A DNA stretch of 64,000 nucleotides from Tridacna crocea (GCA_943736015.1 OX031066.1:8064245-8128244); one strand, 5' to 3'; shown: positions 1 to 11,188, numbered from the stretch's first letter. Numbers and translations are program-made. Notes: generated by a model from the letters alone, not told the origin.

Positions 1-780
1 CATGAAATAAAACTTCAATCATTATTTGGTCAAAATGATACGAAATGACTGTCGTGATGAAATGATTATAACATACCATAATAGTCTTCAGCGAAAAGAG
101 GCGAAACGGGGATATTTTGTGCTCTACGACCACATATAATGTAGCTAATAAAATGTGCAAAGCGAGTGAACTTTTTTCTTTTCTTTCAGATCAGATTTCT
201 TTTATTATGGCTTTTATCCCTAGACCCTTTTTAGATAAACATTTAAAACCGAGCTTGTTTTTGTTTTTCTTATCTGGAAAAGGGAAACACAGAAAAAAAT
301 GCTGTCACTAAAGTTTTTTTCTTTATTATCAGAAATACCCATTTTCCTCTACGATCTATAAAAATTCCAAAAATGCATTTTTGTTTCACATTTCTGTTTT
401 TCCAGCATAAGCGACCGGTAGAACTTTTTTATAATAACTGCATCATTTTTTTTTTTTTTTTTTTTTCAAAACGGGTAAAAGTACAAATGCGATGAAATTA
501 TTTTTTCATAGTTTTTAATAAAGATACTGATGGTGTTAATAAAAGATCAGACTGTACAGATCTTGATCCACAACGTCAGGAAACACAAAATAGATGCAAA
601 CAATATTGGTTAAAGGATTCAGTAATGCGAACAGAAACTTGGGTTCCTCGATTAAGCAAGCGTACTTCCTATTCTAAATGGAACATTATCAAACTGCGCA
701 ATAGCGTTGCCTTTGTAAAGTGATCTACTAGATAAAAGGCAACCGTGGTAATGAAACGAAAACAAGCCTAAAATATAACT
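1..780. other. No recognised feature
   Basis: A/T-rich sequence without a convincing gene. It has a long poly-T run near 448-467. Short reading frames here have no recognisable domain and no splice-site support. Confidence 0.5.
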
Positions 781-811
781 CACGTGTATTCACGTTGGTA
801 TTCTCTTAGTC

Positions 812-966
812 GCTTCTTCCCCTCTCTTTCTCTCTCTCTCCCTCCCCCCTCTCTCTCTCCCTATCTTTCTTTCTGTCTCTCCCTCTCCCTTTCTTTGTCT
901 TTCTCCCATTCTCCCTCTCTTTGTATCTCCCTCTCTCTGTCTCTGCCTCTGTCTCTCTCTCCCTGA
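812..966. repeat. (TC)n-rich microsatellite
   Basis: An imperfect pyrimidine tract of CTCTCT interrupted by CCC and TTT runs. The reading frames across it (Ser-Leu repeats on one strand, Arg-Glu repeats on the other) come from the base composition and are not genes. Confidence 0.9.
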
Positions 967-1240
967 ATTGTCTTGCCGCCCTGACTTTCAAGTTTTGACA
1001 CCGTCTTTCACTGTGTTTATTCCGAGCAGTCACGGAAATGATATTACAAGTTTCTCTATTGACTCCAACAAACTACATAGTTCATGTTTCCCTGAATGGG
1101 TCTGTAAAAGGAAACGTTATCAGATATCTTTGAATTTCGAAAATGTTTTTCCCCATACGAAGCATTCATTTTCATGGTCGCTTAATCATAGCTGAGCCAT
1201 GATGTGTGAAAAGGGGTCTTAAATACATCTGTAAAAACTA

Positions 1241-1285
1241 TCAAACCCTGTCAGCCTGCGGGGTCCGCGCAGGCTGACCTGGCAA
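1241..1285. repeat. Solo palindrome, family D
   Basis: A short palindrome with TCAGCCTGCG on the left and CGCAGGCTGA on the right around GGGTCCG. It belongs to the same small family as the copies at 7.7, 9.5, 13.1, 21.7, 24.4, 28.1 and 47.2 kb. Confidence 0.7.
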
Positions 1286-1501
1286 AAAATAATTTGCTAT
1301 TGTTAAGCCTTATATAACTCGTTATTCATTAGGTTGTTAAACAAGATGAAATAAATGGATCTCAAATTATGTGATACATTGTTCCATGGTAATCTAATTT
1401 TACAATAAAGATTCAAAATCTGCCATAGCTTCATATTCCTTTCCAGCCATCAAGTATGTCAAATTACTTTTTGATAATCGCCAGGGGTAACACTACTTTT
1501 C

Positions 1502-1503
<2 letters not shown>

Positions 1504-1546
<43 letters not shown>
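1504..1546. repeat. (GA)n microsatellite
   Basis: About 21 uninterrupted GA units. Nothing else is visible in it. Confidence 0.95.
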
Positions 1547-1550
<4 letters not shown>

Positions 1551-1731
1551 TAAATTCTAAGTAACAATATCTGCCAAAAGTAAACAAAGCAGGAAAGAAA
1601 ATGCATTTAGATTTTAATTTAACCCTTATCCTGCCAAATTAAAATTGTTGACGATGGCACAAAAACATTTTGCTAGATGTATGGCCATTGACTTTAGCTT
1701 ATATGAACCAAACTACCGATAAAGAAGCGGA

Positions 1732-1788
1732 GGGTGCACAACAAGATCAGACTGCACGTATGTGCAGGCTGATCTTGCTGTACACTCT
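1732..1788. repeat. Solo palindrome, family C
   Basis: Inverted repeat with core AAGATCAGACTGCAC and its complement GTGCAGGCTGATCTT. Other copies lie at 2.46, 3.49, 6.32, 6.48, 11.5 and 55.65 kb. Confidence 0.7.
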
Positions 1789-1831
1789 CCGAAAACGTTA
1801 TCTATGGTCACCAACGCAGGGTAAGGGTTAA

Positions 1832-2085
1832 ATCATTTAAAAGTACTGAAACTGTTGTGAAGATGACGAGCGATACATTGTACTGTATGTCTATGTATTA
1901 GTTGATGGCAGAAAAACTAATTTCAAGTCTAGATTAAAAAATCTGCCGGATCATTATATCTTTTACTTACTTTTTGTCTGAACTTTTTAAAAAAAATATA
2001 TTTTTCTGTCAGCGACTATTTGGACCAACCATACAATAAAATATTTTCATCTTCACAATATTTTCCATAGTTTTAATGGCATGAT
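1832..2085. repeat. Fold-back MITE, family F, copy 1
   Basis: Inverted ends read ATTGTGAAGATGA-like on the left (near 1850) and TCATCTTCACAATATTTTCC on the right (near 2047). The related copy at 7,090-7,330 has the same ends and a similar interior with TCTGCCAGCGACTA. It has no coding capacity. Confidence 0.55.
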
Positions 2086-2310
2086 TAAGCCATTACCACA
2101 CAATCCCTACTTTTGACACCCCTGAGAAAGAAGCCTTTTGAAAACACTGTAGGAAAAGTAGAAAATGCTGGTAACCAGGATTTTCTCCTTTTCCCACAGT
2201 GTTTTCTACCCTTCCCAGAACAAATTTCAGTTTTTTTAGTCACCTTTATTTTGTCGTCTGCAAATGCTTTCAATTTGAACCAGTCTAAAATTTTGTCGTG
2301 TGGTTTATCG
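2085..2310 (+). repeat. LT1 hairpin MITE, copy 1
   Basis: Starts TTAAGCCATTACCACACAAT and keeps the LT1 hairpin centre (GAAAATGCTGGTAACCAGGA) and the internal TTTTGTCGTCTGCAAATGCT block. The right end has decayed (GTGTGGTTTA). It abuts family F copy 1. Confidence 0.8.
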
Positions 2311-2457
2311 TTCAATAAACCACACATGTGAAATATGAGGCACAATAAATAATCCTCGAGGGCAATAGCATTAAACAGCTTTAAATGAATCAACTTCAAA
2401 GTAAGATTTCTTTGTATCTTTTCAACTTGACCAAACGAGCGGACTATATAAGATATA

Positions 2458-2505
2458 TGGTCAGACTGCATGCTTTCTACAGTCTGATCTTGATCTGTTT
2501 CGTTC
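2458..2505. repeat. Solo palindrome, family C (degenerate)
   Basis: GGTCAGACTGCATGC pairs with a downstream ACAGTCTGATCTTGATC. It is a decayed copy of the family C palindrome. Confidence 0.5.
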
Positions 2506-3000
2506 CCCCCCACCTTTTTTCCCAAATGAAGCTGAAAAAATTAAAACGCCTCTAAACTTGTTACAATATTTTGCATATAGAATTTACCTTATTTCATCGC
2601 ACCAAATATGACATTCGTCCAATTACACTGTAGAGTTCTAGAGCTGTCGGTTATTATAGTCTATCATTATTTCATAAACTATATCTAACAAAAGTTTATA
2701 AAGTTCACAGCTTTCCGCACAACAAGCCTGTTTGTCTAGGACACCGGCCTAGTTATGTCTTCACAACAGTAGTCTTATCCTTTAAAAAACACTAAAAGGT
2801 TTACAGGATTCGCTAAGGAAACCATTACAGAACTTCTATATGGTCATCAACACGCGATAAACCTAAGTATATTAGAAGAACACATATTCCATCTCCTATC
2901 CTTTCCACGAATGACAGTTGTCCCTACGCACTCAACTTCCTGTAGTAGAATTCGAAGAGTTTGTTATAAACGTATACAGAAAGTAAAACTCTACTCCAAC

Positions 3001-3110
3001 ACCGTAAGAAGTGGTAGATCGTCTGATTCTCACATCAGAGATTCTAGGTACGAGTCCCAGGATATTTAGTACGGTCAACACTTTGAGCTTCCCACATTGA
3101 GCCGCAAGAA
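3001..3110 (+). repeat. Possible tRNA-derived SINE head
   Basis: AGTGGTAGATCGTCTGATTC followed by AGGTACGAGTCCC resembles a tRNA-like A-box region and B box at roughly tRNA spacing. No complete cloverleaf was folded by hand, so this is a candidate SINE rather than a tRNA gene. Confidence 0.3.
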
Positions 3111-3208
3111 CCAGTTTATGTTTCTAAGAAGAAGTGATCTAGATTGCTTGAGTTACGTTGCAAAGTTTGATTAAATTTGTTTCTTAATCCATTTAATGAT
3201 ATCACTAC

Positions 3209-3436
3209 TCAACCCTTTACCAAACAATCCCTGGTTTTTACGACCCTGAGATAGAAGCCTTTTGAAAACATTGTGGGAAAAGGAGAAAATGCTGGTAACC
3301 AGCATTTTCTCCTTTTTCCACAATGTTTTCTACCCAATTAAAAACAAATTTCATTCTTTGAGTTACCTTTATTTTGTCGTCTGCAAGTGCTTTCAATTTG
3401 GACCAGTCTAAAATATTGTCGTTTGGTAAAAGGTTA
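3209..3436 (+). repeat. LT1 hairpin MITE, copy 2
   Basis: A near full-length copy. It has a TCAACCCTTTACCAAACAAT start, a perfect centre GAAAATGCTGGTAACCAGCA, and ends GTTTGGTAAAAGGTTAA. The two ends are inverted repeats of each other. Confidence 0.9.
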
Positions 3437-3489
3437 ATGTGACTTAGTTTAACCCTTTGGCTACCAGCGCGACTAGCTCACCTTTTGTG

Positions 3490-3552
3490 GACAGTGTAGA
3501 TCAAGATCAGACTGCATAGAACGTGCAGTCTGATCTTGATCTATACTGTCCA
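3490..3552. repeat. Solo palindrome, family C
   Basis: ACAGTGTAGATCAAGATCAG is mirrored by CTGATCTTGATCTATACTGT, with a GCATAGAACGTGC centre. The stem is near perfect. Confidence 0.85.
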
Positions 3553-3654
3553 GTAGGGAGATATAATTGCCTAAAACATAACCTTGAAATAATAATATTT
3601 AAGTTTTTACCACTGAATTGAAAATTTCAGTTTAGTTATTTGGCTGGATAAATA

Positions 3655-3883
3655 TTAATCCATTACCACACAATCCCTATTTTTAACGACTCTGAGAAAG
3701 AAGACTTTAGAAAACATTGTGGGAAATAGAGAAAATGCTGGTAACCAGCATTTTCTCCTTTTCCCACATTGTTTTATACTCTGCACAAAACAAATTTCAA
3801 ATTTTCAGTCAAATTTATTTTGTCGTCTGCAAACGCTTCCGATTTGGACAAACCTAATATTTTGTCACTTGGTAATGAGTTAA
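3655..3883 (+). repeat. LT1 hairpin MITE, copy 3
   Basis: Starts TTAATCCATTACCACACAAT, has a perfect GCTGGTAACCAGC centre, and ends CACTTGGTAATGAGTTAA. Confidence 0.9.
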
Positions 3884-3983
3884 TAAGTATGAGGCAGATA
3901 CGAAGCATTAGAAAAACGATGACAAAATCGGCTTTCTTTAAAAACGTTTTGAAGTACCGTTTGACCATAATCCTTGCATGTTA

Positions 3984-4920
3984 TTAAAGATTACATATAA
4001 CATTTCCGAGAAATGGGTAAATTTGTCAACACGTATATTCTTTTCCCCACAACTCCGCGTGTATTTTCATAGACAGAAAACCATTATCAAATAAAGCCAT
4101 AAGCCAATTTTCAACTTTCCGATACCGGATGGATGACGAATATTATTCTAAATGTCGTTTTGCATTAAAAATTCATAACAAATAATGGATACAATAATTG
4201 AACTCCCAGACGTACAAGGGACCTAAACAGATTCTCTGTATCTTTCTTTCCTTCTTTTCTTCTAAAAGATCATATTTTCTTACATAATAGTTTCATATAT
4301 CTGTATTTTGACCAGTCCAAGAATCTATCGTAAAAGAAACATAACAGGCATAACTACGATTTATTCTACAAACAAATAACTGCGCTGAACTACTTTTACC
4401 TGCTACAGTATCTTAAAATGGCAATGCTCGTGTCAACAGCATATCAATCCATCTAAAATATAATCCACGAAAATCAACAAATCAATATCCCCGTCTGTCG
4501 TGATTTAAACAAAGGGAGACATATCCGATAAACAAGTATGACAGAATGAAACAACTATTATCTGTTCAGCAAAAAAGTAGCACAGTCGTTAATTGCTCAA
4601 ACACAATTGAAACACTGATTAAGAGATTACTACGCGCGCTGTTTCCGTTCGCGCTCTATTGCTTTCTGCGAACCCGAATGCACCAAGTACCATGTTTTTA
4701 TCATTTGCGCGGACACTGAAGAGGTTTTTTCGATGCGATAGAATCCGAAAACAGGTTGGTATTGGTTCCATCCTCAACATGCTAAATCAATGAAACAAAA
4801 AAATGTTTCGGTTTGTAAAATAAAAATGAATTACGTCAATAGCCCAAGTCAACATTTTCTTTAAAAGGTGGGGGAGGCAGAATATCTTACAAAGTATTTT
4901 ACAGAGTAAGTCAAAGATCA
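3984..4920. other. No recognised feature
   Basis: A/T-rich sequence. No open frame of note and no clear repeat was seen by eye. Confidence 0.45.
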
Positions 4921-4921
4921 G

Positions 4922-5118
4922 TGCCCGTATTCACCAACTGTTCTTGAGAACCTTCTTAGTCTTATTCTCCAAGCTTTTCTAAATTTGTAAGTGACACAAC
5001 TTCTGATTGGCTAAACCAAATGGTTTAGCCAATCGAAAGTTGTGTCACTTACAAATGTAGAAAATTCTTGAGAATAAGACAAAGAATGTTCTTAAGAATG
5101 GTTGATGGATATGGGCAC
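4922..5118. repeat. Fold-back MITE, family G, copy 1
   Basis: The ends are inverted repeats (GTGCCCGTATTCACCAAC and a GTTGATGGATATGGGCAC-type right end). Its centre is a perfect stem, GATTGGCTAAACCA / TGGTTTAGCCAATC. The second copy is at 30,337-30,532. It is non-coding. Confidence 0.8.
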
Positions 5119-5160
5119 AGACAGACATCGAGACTTCGCTGCTAAGTGTGAACTGTCCCG

Positions 5161-5387
5161 ATAAACTCATTACCAAACAACTTAGTTTTAAGTTTGACCA
5201 AATTGAAAGCATTTGTAGATAACAAGATAAGAGTAACTGAAAATTTGATTTTTTTTGTGAAGAGTAGAAAACATTGTGGGAAAAGGAGGAAATGCTGGTT
5301 ACCAGCATTTTCTCCTTTTCCCATAATGTTTTAAAAGGCTTCTTTCTCAGTGGCGTCAAAAATAGGGATTGTGTGGTAATGGGTTAA
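5161..5387 (-). repeat. LT1 hairpin MITE, copy 4
   Basis: Reverse orientation. It starts AACTCATTACCAAACAAC, has centre AAATGCTGGTTACCAGCATT, and ends GATTGTGTGGTAATGGGTTA. It begins about 40 bases after family G copy 1. Confidence 0.9.
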
Positions 5388-5707
5388 GCGTTTAGAGTGT
5401 TACTTTAAGATGGCAACGAACAATTTCAACCATTTAAATTCACTTTGATTTTATGCTCAAACAGCCCATTACTTTTCTCTATGTACAGGAAAGGTTAAAT
5501 TATATCGTAAATGTCTGAATCTCTCATTCTTGTAGTTCTTCTTTCGCTACGTTTTATTTTCTAGCTCTGATTATCGAAGTTAGACGATATTTACCGATGA
5601 TATAGTGAATCTACGACCCCTTACTGTCATATTTATAACGGATTCTGCCGAGAGTGGCCGAATAGCATTTACGAAAACGTCGTTATTTCACAGTATTTAC
5701 CGATGAT

Positions 5708-5933
5708 TTAACCCATTACCACACAATCCCTACTTTTGACGCCCCTGAGAAAGAAGCTTTTAGAAACCATTGTGGGAAAAGGAGAAAATGCTGGTAACCA
5801 GCATTTTCTCCTTTTCCCACAATGTTTTTTATCCATCACAATACAAATTTCAAATCAGTCACTTTCATATTGTCATCTGCAAATGATTTCGATCTGAAGA
5901 AGCCTAGAATATTGTCGTTTGGTAATGAGTTAA
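5708..5933 (+). repeat. LT1 hairpin MITE, copy 5
   Basis: One of the best preserved copies. It starts TTAACCCATTACCACACAAT, has a perfect hairpin centre, and ends GTTTGGTAATGAGTTAA. Both ends contain TTAA, compatible with a TTAA target duplication. Confidence 0.92.
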
Positions 5934-6322
5934 AGGTTGTAATCCTTGAATAAAGAACGTGTAACTCTTTCGTCACGCTCATGGCTTGTCATCTAGCTTT
6001 TCAGATTTGGAATCGTAGCTCACTCATAAATCTTGAAGAGTTCCAAAGATGCGTTACCTCAAAACAAATTTACTCTTAATCCCTTAATCGCTGAAGGTCG
6101 TTTCATCGCCTTTTTTTAATCTTTTCTTAATGTGGTAGAGAGCAATCTATCAGGAGTTATACAAACAAGAATACTCGTGAACAAACCGCAAGTTCTATAA
6201 AATTTCTCACACTGTATTATCAATTTTCCTGCTGAATGAAAAAATGAAACTTTTCAAGTCCATAGAAAAACCCAAATGGTGCTATTTCATATGCATTCTT
6301 TTGAAGAAAAATGTCTCCTTAT

Positions 6323-6389
6323 CGGACTGTATAGACCAAGATCAGACTGCACGTTCTGTGCAGTCTGATCTTGATCTGCACTGTCCGGA
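6323..6389. repeat. Solo palindrome, family C
   Basis: CGGACTGTATAGACCAAGAT mirrored by ATCTTGATCTGCACTGTCCG around GCACGTTCTGTGC. It forms an almost perfect 67 bp stem. Confidence 0.88.
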
Positions 6390-6483
6390 AAAAGTCAGCA
6401 AGTAGCGATCAGCAGCCCAAGGGTTTAGTGTGAATTCATAAAAAACTGCTAATGGCTGCTAAGCTTGACTTGCTGACCTTCTG

Positions 6484-6550
6484 CAGAAAGTGTAGTTCAA
6501 GATCAGATTGCACAGAACGTGCAGTCTGATCTTTGATCTACACTTTCCGA
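6484..6550. repeat. Solo palindrome, family C
   Basis: Another copy about 100 bases from the previous one. AGATCAGATTGCAC and GTGCAGTCTGATCT are its inner arms, with AAAGTGTAG / CTACACTTT outer arms. Confidence 0.85.
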
Positions 6551-6762
6551 TAAGGAGATATTATTCCCCAAAACATAACTTTGAGGCAGCAATATTTGGG
6601 TTATCAATATCAAATTAAAAATGTACATTCAGTTATATAGTAGGATAATAGTCAAAAGACAAATTGTTAAATACATGTATGAAGAATGATTCATGTTTTC
6701 TTCTTACTTTCAACTACATGCAAATGCATTTTGTAACACAGCAGCAAGTACCCCGTTACATA

Positions 6763-6841
6763 TCGATAGGTTAGTGGAACACTATTCTAAGTGCCTGTAC
6801 AATGTACAGGCACTTAGAATAGTGTTCCACTCACCTATCGA
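6763..6841. repeat. Long near-perfect hairpin, family H
   Basis: Left arm TCGATAGGTTAGTGGAACAC and right arm GTGTTCCACTCACCTATCGA, with TTCTAAGTGCCTGTACA paired in the middle. The stem is about 39 bp with almost no loop. A shorter relative lies at 52,511-52,583. Confidence 0.85.
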
Positions 6842-7089
6842 AATTGTCAACGTATTTCATGGAGACTATTACGCATTGCAACTTTCTTAGCCACAGGCAA
6901 ATATCAAAGTTCTCTCACAGCTAAATATTTTCGACGGTGAATTAGTGTAAAAAAGCCTTACACATTGCAAAGTACAAGGCAATAACACTGTTGCTGCACT
7001 GGTCGATGCATGTTAGCTAAGTTATGCACCTAACGAACATTAAAGTGACAATAATGGCCAAATGTAAACAAGCGGATATTAAATGTACA

Positions 7090-7330
7090 TTTAAAAATAT
7101 GGAAATTATTGTGAAGATGACATTCTGATATTCTAGGGTCGGTCCAATTGTTAATTCGCTGAGAGAGATATTAATTTCGAAACCTGCCAGGTAGCTGTGT
7201 CTTTCGTTTACATTTTGCCTGATTTTAGAATTACATTTTTTTTTCTGCCAGCGACTAACATAATAGTCTGACCACACAATAACAGACTGTCATTCCCACA
7301 TGTCAACATTATTTTCCATACTTTTAAAAT
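7090..7330. repeat. Fold-back MITE, family F, copy 2
   Basis: Left end ATGGAAATTATTGTGAAGAT, right end with AACATTATTTTCCATACTTT. It shares its interior with copy 1 at 1.83-2.09 kb. Confidence 0.55.
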
Positions 7331-7736
7331 GTTATGATTGAAATTAAATATTTTATGGCATCTCCTTTGGTATTTTTGCTTTCACTAGACTTTTAATGGT
7401 GAAAGGTCAGCGACGAGGGAATCGTTATTACTATTTCAAAAATTATCAATAAAGTACTAGAAATAAATTCTACAGTCGAGTATCCGAGTCTTCAAGCGTT
7501 TTGTCCTAACACAGCGACCCAGTCCGTTGATAACCTTCAGAACATGGAGTCAATATGTCTCTGGTTTGAACCCGAACTGTGCCTTTTTCTTGGGGGTGGG
7601 GGGATAGGTAATTCATGACACCAATCATGTACTCCTTTGTAAAAGTTCATTGATGAGTGAAGCGGTATTCCTATTACATTAATTATCAGTCAACACCTAT
7701 AAATGAGACATGGCCTTTGAAAAGGGGATTTAATGC
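7331..7736. other. No recognised feature
   Basis: No gene. It holds a GGTTTGAACCCGAACTG stretch near 7,562 that faintly resembles a tRNA-type B box, but no tRNA fold was found. Confidence 0.4.
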
Positions 7737-7811
7737 ATTTGCGAAAAGTATCGGCTCAGGTCAACCTGCGCAGTCCGCGCAGGCTGACCTGAGCCGAAAC
7801 CTTTCGCTATC
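7737..7811. repeat. Solo palindrome, family D
   Basis: GGCTCAGGTCAACCTGCGCA mirrored by GCGCAGGCTGACCTGAGCC, with outer GCGAAAAG / CTTTCGC arms. The stem is near perfect. Confidence 0.88.
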
Positions 7812-8289
7812 AGTCATTTTTTCTGTATGTCCGAGTGCTGATCTACCTCACAGTTAAATCCGTTGTTCAGAAAAAAAATGTGGCTATTAAAGGTCAACAT
7901 GTATGTAAAGGCTTGCTTGGTACCATGGACAATGGAAATACATGAAGCACCCTTTTTACCGAGCACGTTTCAAAAAAAGTTTTACACGGCAGAATCTGAA
8001 CCCTCGAACGTCTTGTCTGCAGCCCTTTTTTTTTTTTTGTCTCAACGTTTTTGCTCTACAAAGCACCGGGGATATGGATCAAAACAGAAAATTTAGAAAC
8101 AGGGTTATTTTTCACATTATTTCCTCCTTGTTTCCAGACTTGTGAACGAACTTATAACATTTATCATCAAATTACACGGATCATTATATATCAGAGCGCG
8201 AAATTTCGATACGAATTAAAATCACGGATGAGTTTCATTTGTACACAGTAAAATGGTATCTAAAAAAATTCGATACCTTTCCGTGAAGG

Positions 8290-8640
8290 TGGTCCTTCAG
8301 ATTTTCGGACAAAAACTTTACAAAAATGCAAAAGAAATTGTTCTTATACTCCTAGTGCCTTTTAATTTTCACTCATACAACTCCAGTAGTCGAAAACCAT
8401 CCGATAACAAGAGAAATTAGAGATTTACTACGGCCTAGGCCCACACCGACGGGTAACACGGTCTATTTTTACATGAGCAACTTGCTCATTTACATACCGG
8501 ATATACATAGACGAATGTTCAACCATAGCGTCCGAAGAAGACATTATGGAAAATAATTACATGTTTATGTTCTGGAATTTAAGCGTTATTACTCAAGTGT
8601 CAGTCACTTGACATTCCATAATACTTTTTTTTTAAATTTT
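8290..8640. repeat. Dispersed repeat, copy 1 (partner at 26.3 kb)
   Basis: About 350 bases starting CTTCAGATTTTCGGACAAAA match 26,302-26,640 on the same strand. Shared blocks include GTAGTCGAAAACCATCCGA and CATAGCGTCCGAAGAAGACA. A further match lies at about 9,020-9,080 (TGTGTGATGTGAAAAATCTA). The intervening 370 bases differ between the copies, so one copy has an insertion or the other a deletion. Confidence 0.75.
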
Positions 8641-9163
8641 GCTGCGCCACTTGTGAAAATATTACCGATGGTGTTCACAAATGAAATAAGTTTCGATCTT
8701 TCACCGAAAAAAAAACAACATATTGTATTAATTTCATGCTTTTAACCTTTTCTGGGAGGAGCTTTACCAAAATTCAGTACAGTTCATTTCCGTTATTCCT
8801 CGTGGCGTATCCCTCTCGCATAGCAACGCATTACACAATATTACGTCAAACGCGGGGAATGTAATGTTTATGACGTCATATTTCCCATTTGGTTGTGAGG
8901 CACACGCAATTTACCTAGGCAACAAGAACATGAACATCGGTATTTTCACTGGTGGTACCAGTGTAAAATCGAAAAATATTTTTACTGCTATTTCTCAATA
9001 TCCTACCGGAAAGCATGAAATACATATATATTTTCTAATTTTGTGTGATGTGAAAAATCTAAATACCAACATTTAAATGGAAATACGGATTAAACAGTTT
9101 CATTGTCATTTTCTATCAGCACAATGCAAGCCCAAAACCTTCTAGCATAGGGTTAGCTTTGTT

Positions 9164-9265
9164 AGAACTACTTTTGAAATAAAATCCATTTAGATGAATA
9201 TTAAAGGATTACAGCGAGGTCGAAATTTTTATTTCAAAAATGGATTTTATTTCAAAAGTGGTTCT
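9164..9265. repeat. Fold-back repeat
   Basis: ACTACTTTTGAAATAAAATC on the left is mirrored by GATTTTATTTCAAAAGTGGT on the right. The stem is about 27 bp with a 50 base interior. No other copy was noticed in the window. Confidence 0.7.
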
Positions 9266-9534
9266 TGCATGGCCAACGATATTGATATCCAGTGGTTGTA
9301 GGTTCATAGCCTATATTTAGCTCGGGCACAATTCACACAGGGAGTGATACAAGTATTTGGATAGGATTTATGTCTTTCTCGCTGCAGAACATCATTATTA
9401 TCTGCCTGCAAGATTGTTCAGTTTAGTCAAAACCTGCATTTTCCTATCGGCTTGATTTTCTTAGCCGTTGTCGCACTAAACCAGTTTCAAATAAATACAT
9501 GTATGAGCCTCGCTCTGTCAAAGTGGTCTGAGTG

Positions 9535-9610
9535 CATCTGCGAAAAGTATAGACCCAGGTCAGCCTGGGCAATCTGCGCAGGCTAACCTAGGCCGAAACT
9601 TTTCGCTATT
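9535..9610. repeat. Solo palindrome, family D
   Basis: GCGAAAAGTATAGACCCAGG with TCAGCCTGGG, mirrored by GGCTAACCTAGGCCGAAACT. It is a slightly decayed copy. Confidence 0.75.
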
Positions 9611-10304
9611 GATCAATTTTCTGTTTGTCAAAGGACCAGTCTACCTCACGTTTAAGCTGATTTCCAGCAGGATCAAAAAACATTGTGGGAAAAGGCTTCT
9701 ATCTTAGGGTCCAAAAAACCAGTGATTATTTGATAAAGGATGAATTCGGCGGTTACAGTGCTATTTAGAGGTGGAACCGCAAGGTTAAAAAGAATAGCTA
9801 TTTTCCCCCTGCGTAAGAGAACGATTAGACTAAATGTTAGGGCCTTGAACTATAAATATTTATGTAAATTTATTGACTTTCTTTTGAATTATAAATGGCT
9901 GCTACTTAAAATTATAGCGTAGATTCTTTCTCTCAAATGAGGGATCGATTTGTCTAAATGAGAGAGACAACAAAAATCAATCAGTTTAAAGAATCGCTGA
10001 AGACAGATCATAGGTCAGTAAAAGTTTTAATCGTTAGGAAGTCACGTGTGACTCATTGCGTTATTGCTGACAGTGAAGATTCAGATTTGAAGGCACATAA
10101 AGTACAGTCTGATTCTTATTCCACACTGTCTGATGTGGTGAGATGTTTTTTTCTAACATAAGGGTTATACTATCATCTCATGAAACAGTTTATGTGGTGT
10201 TTTAAGAGCATCGTTGATTAAAGTTGCAAAAAGTTTTAGACTGCAAAATTTGTGAAGTTTGTTAGAGGATTTACACTTCTCAAAATAGTATGCATGAGGG
10301 AGCG

Positions 10305-10350
10305 AAGCAGAGGGAGAAGAAGGCAGGGGAGAAGAAGAAGGAGAAGAAGA

Positions 10351-10384
<34 letters not shown>

Positions 10385-10463
10385 GGAGGGAGAGAGAGAG
10401 AGAGAGGCATAAGAAGAGAGAGAGAGAGAGAAGAATAAGAATAGAGAGAGAGAGAAGAATAAG

Positions 10464-10495
<32 letters not shown>

Positions 10496-10763
10496 AAGAT
10501 AGAGAGAGAGAGAGGAAGAATAGGAAGAGAGAGAGAGAGAGAGAGAAGAATAAGAAGAGAGAGAGAGAGAAATTGATTGGAGTAACATTGACAATAATTT
10601 ATAACTATATATAATTTATAATAGAAGGGAAAAAAATAAGGGAGAGACATACAGACAGACAAAAAATATAAAACGTAAGAAAAATGTAGACGGAGAGAGA
10701 GAGGAAGAATAGGAAGAGAGAGAGAGAGAAGAATAAGAAGAGAGAGAGAGAGAGAGAGAGAGG

Positions 10764-10800
<37 letters not shown>
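10305..10800. repeat. (GA)n-rich microsatellite block
   Basis: An interrupted purine tract of GAGAGA with AAGAATAAGAA spacers. Reading frames here (Ser-Leu and Arg-Glu repeats, up to 220 codons) are composition artefacts. Confidence 0.92.
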
Positions 10801-10806
<6 letters not shown>

Positions 10807-10930
10807 TGATTGGAGTAACATTGACAATAATTTATAACTATATATAATTTATAATAGAAGGGAAAAAAATAAGGGAGAGACATACAGACAGACAAAAAAT
10901 ATAAAACTTCAGAAAAATGTACGGACGGAC
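10570..10930. repeat. 233 bp tandem duplication in the GA block
   Basis: The segment AAATTGATTGGAGTAACATT through GACATACAGACAGACA and TATAAAAC occurs at 10,570 and again at 10,803, exactly 233 bases apart, each followed by an AGAAAAATGTA. The copies are nearly identical. This suggests recent slippage or unequal exchange through the GA tracts. Confidence 0.85.
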
Positions 10931-11188
10931 AACCCAACCGCACAATCGAAACTGAGACAACTGATATGCATATCTTGGGTATATTCTGGGCTGTAACACA
11001 ATACAGGAGGGAGGCCGACGTCATCGTTTGCCGGTCTGTTAACGACTGCCGTTCATTCACTTTATTGCACAGATCGAGTTCAGATTACAGACTGATCAAT
11101 TTAGGTATTGTCCTTTTTACATTTCAAATTTTCCCGTTGATACAAAATGGTTTGGTCCGTGGCCCCCTACTCTTTTCAATATAGATTG

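Noticed and set aside
784-1033. Ser/Leu-rich and Arg/Glu-rich open frames
   Set aside because: Direct translations of a TC/GA microsatellite in all frames.
6693-6890. 65-codon open frame
   Set aside because: Runs through both arms of the family H hairpin, so it is a translation of a palindrome.
10165-11060. Long Ser-Leu open frames on the minus strand (up to 220 codons)
   Set aside because: Composition artefact of a GA-rich tract and its 233 bp duplication.
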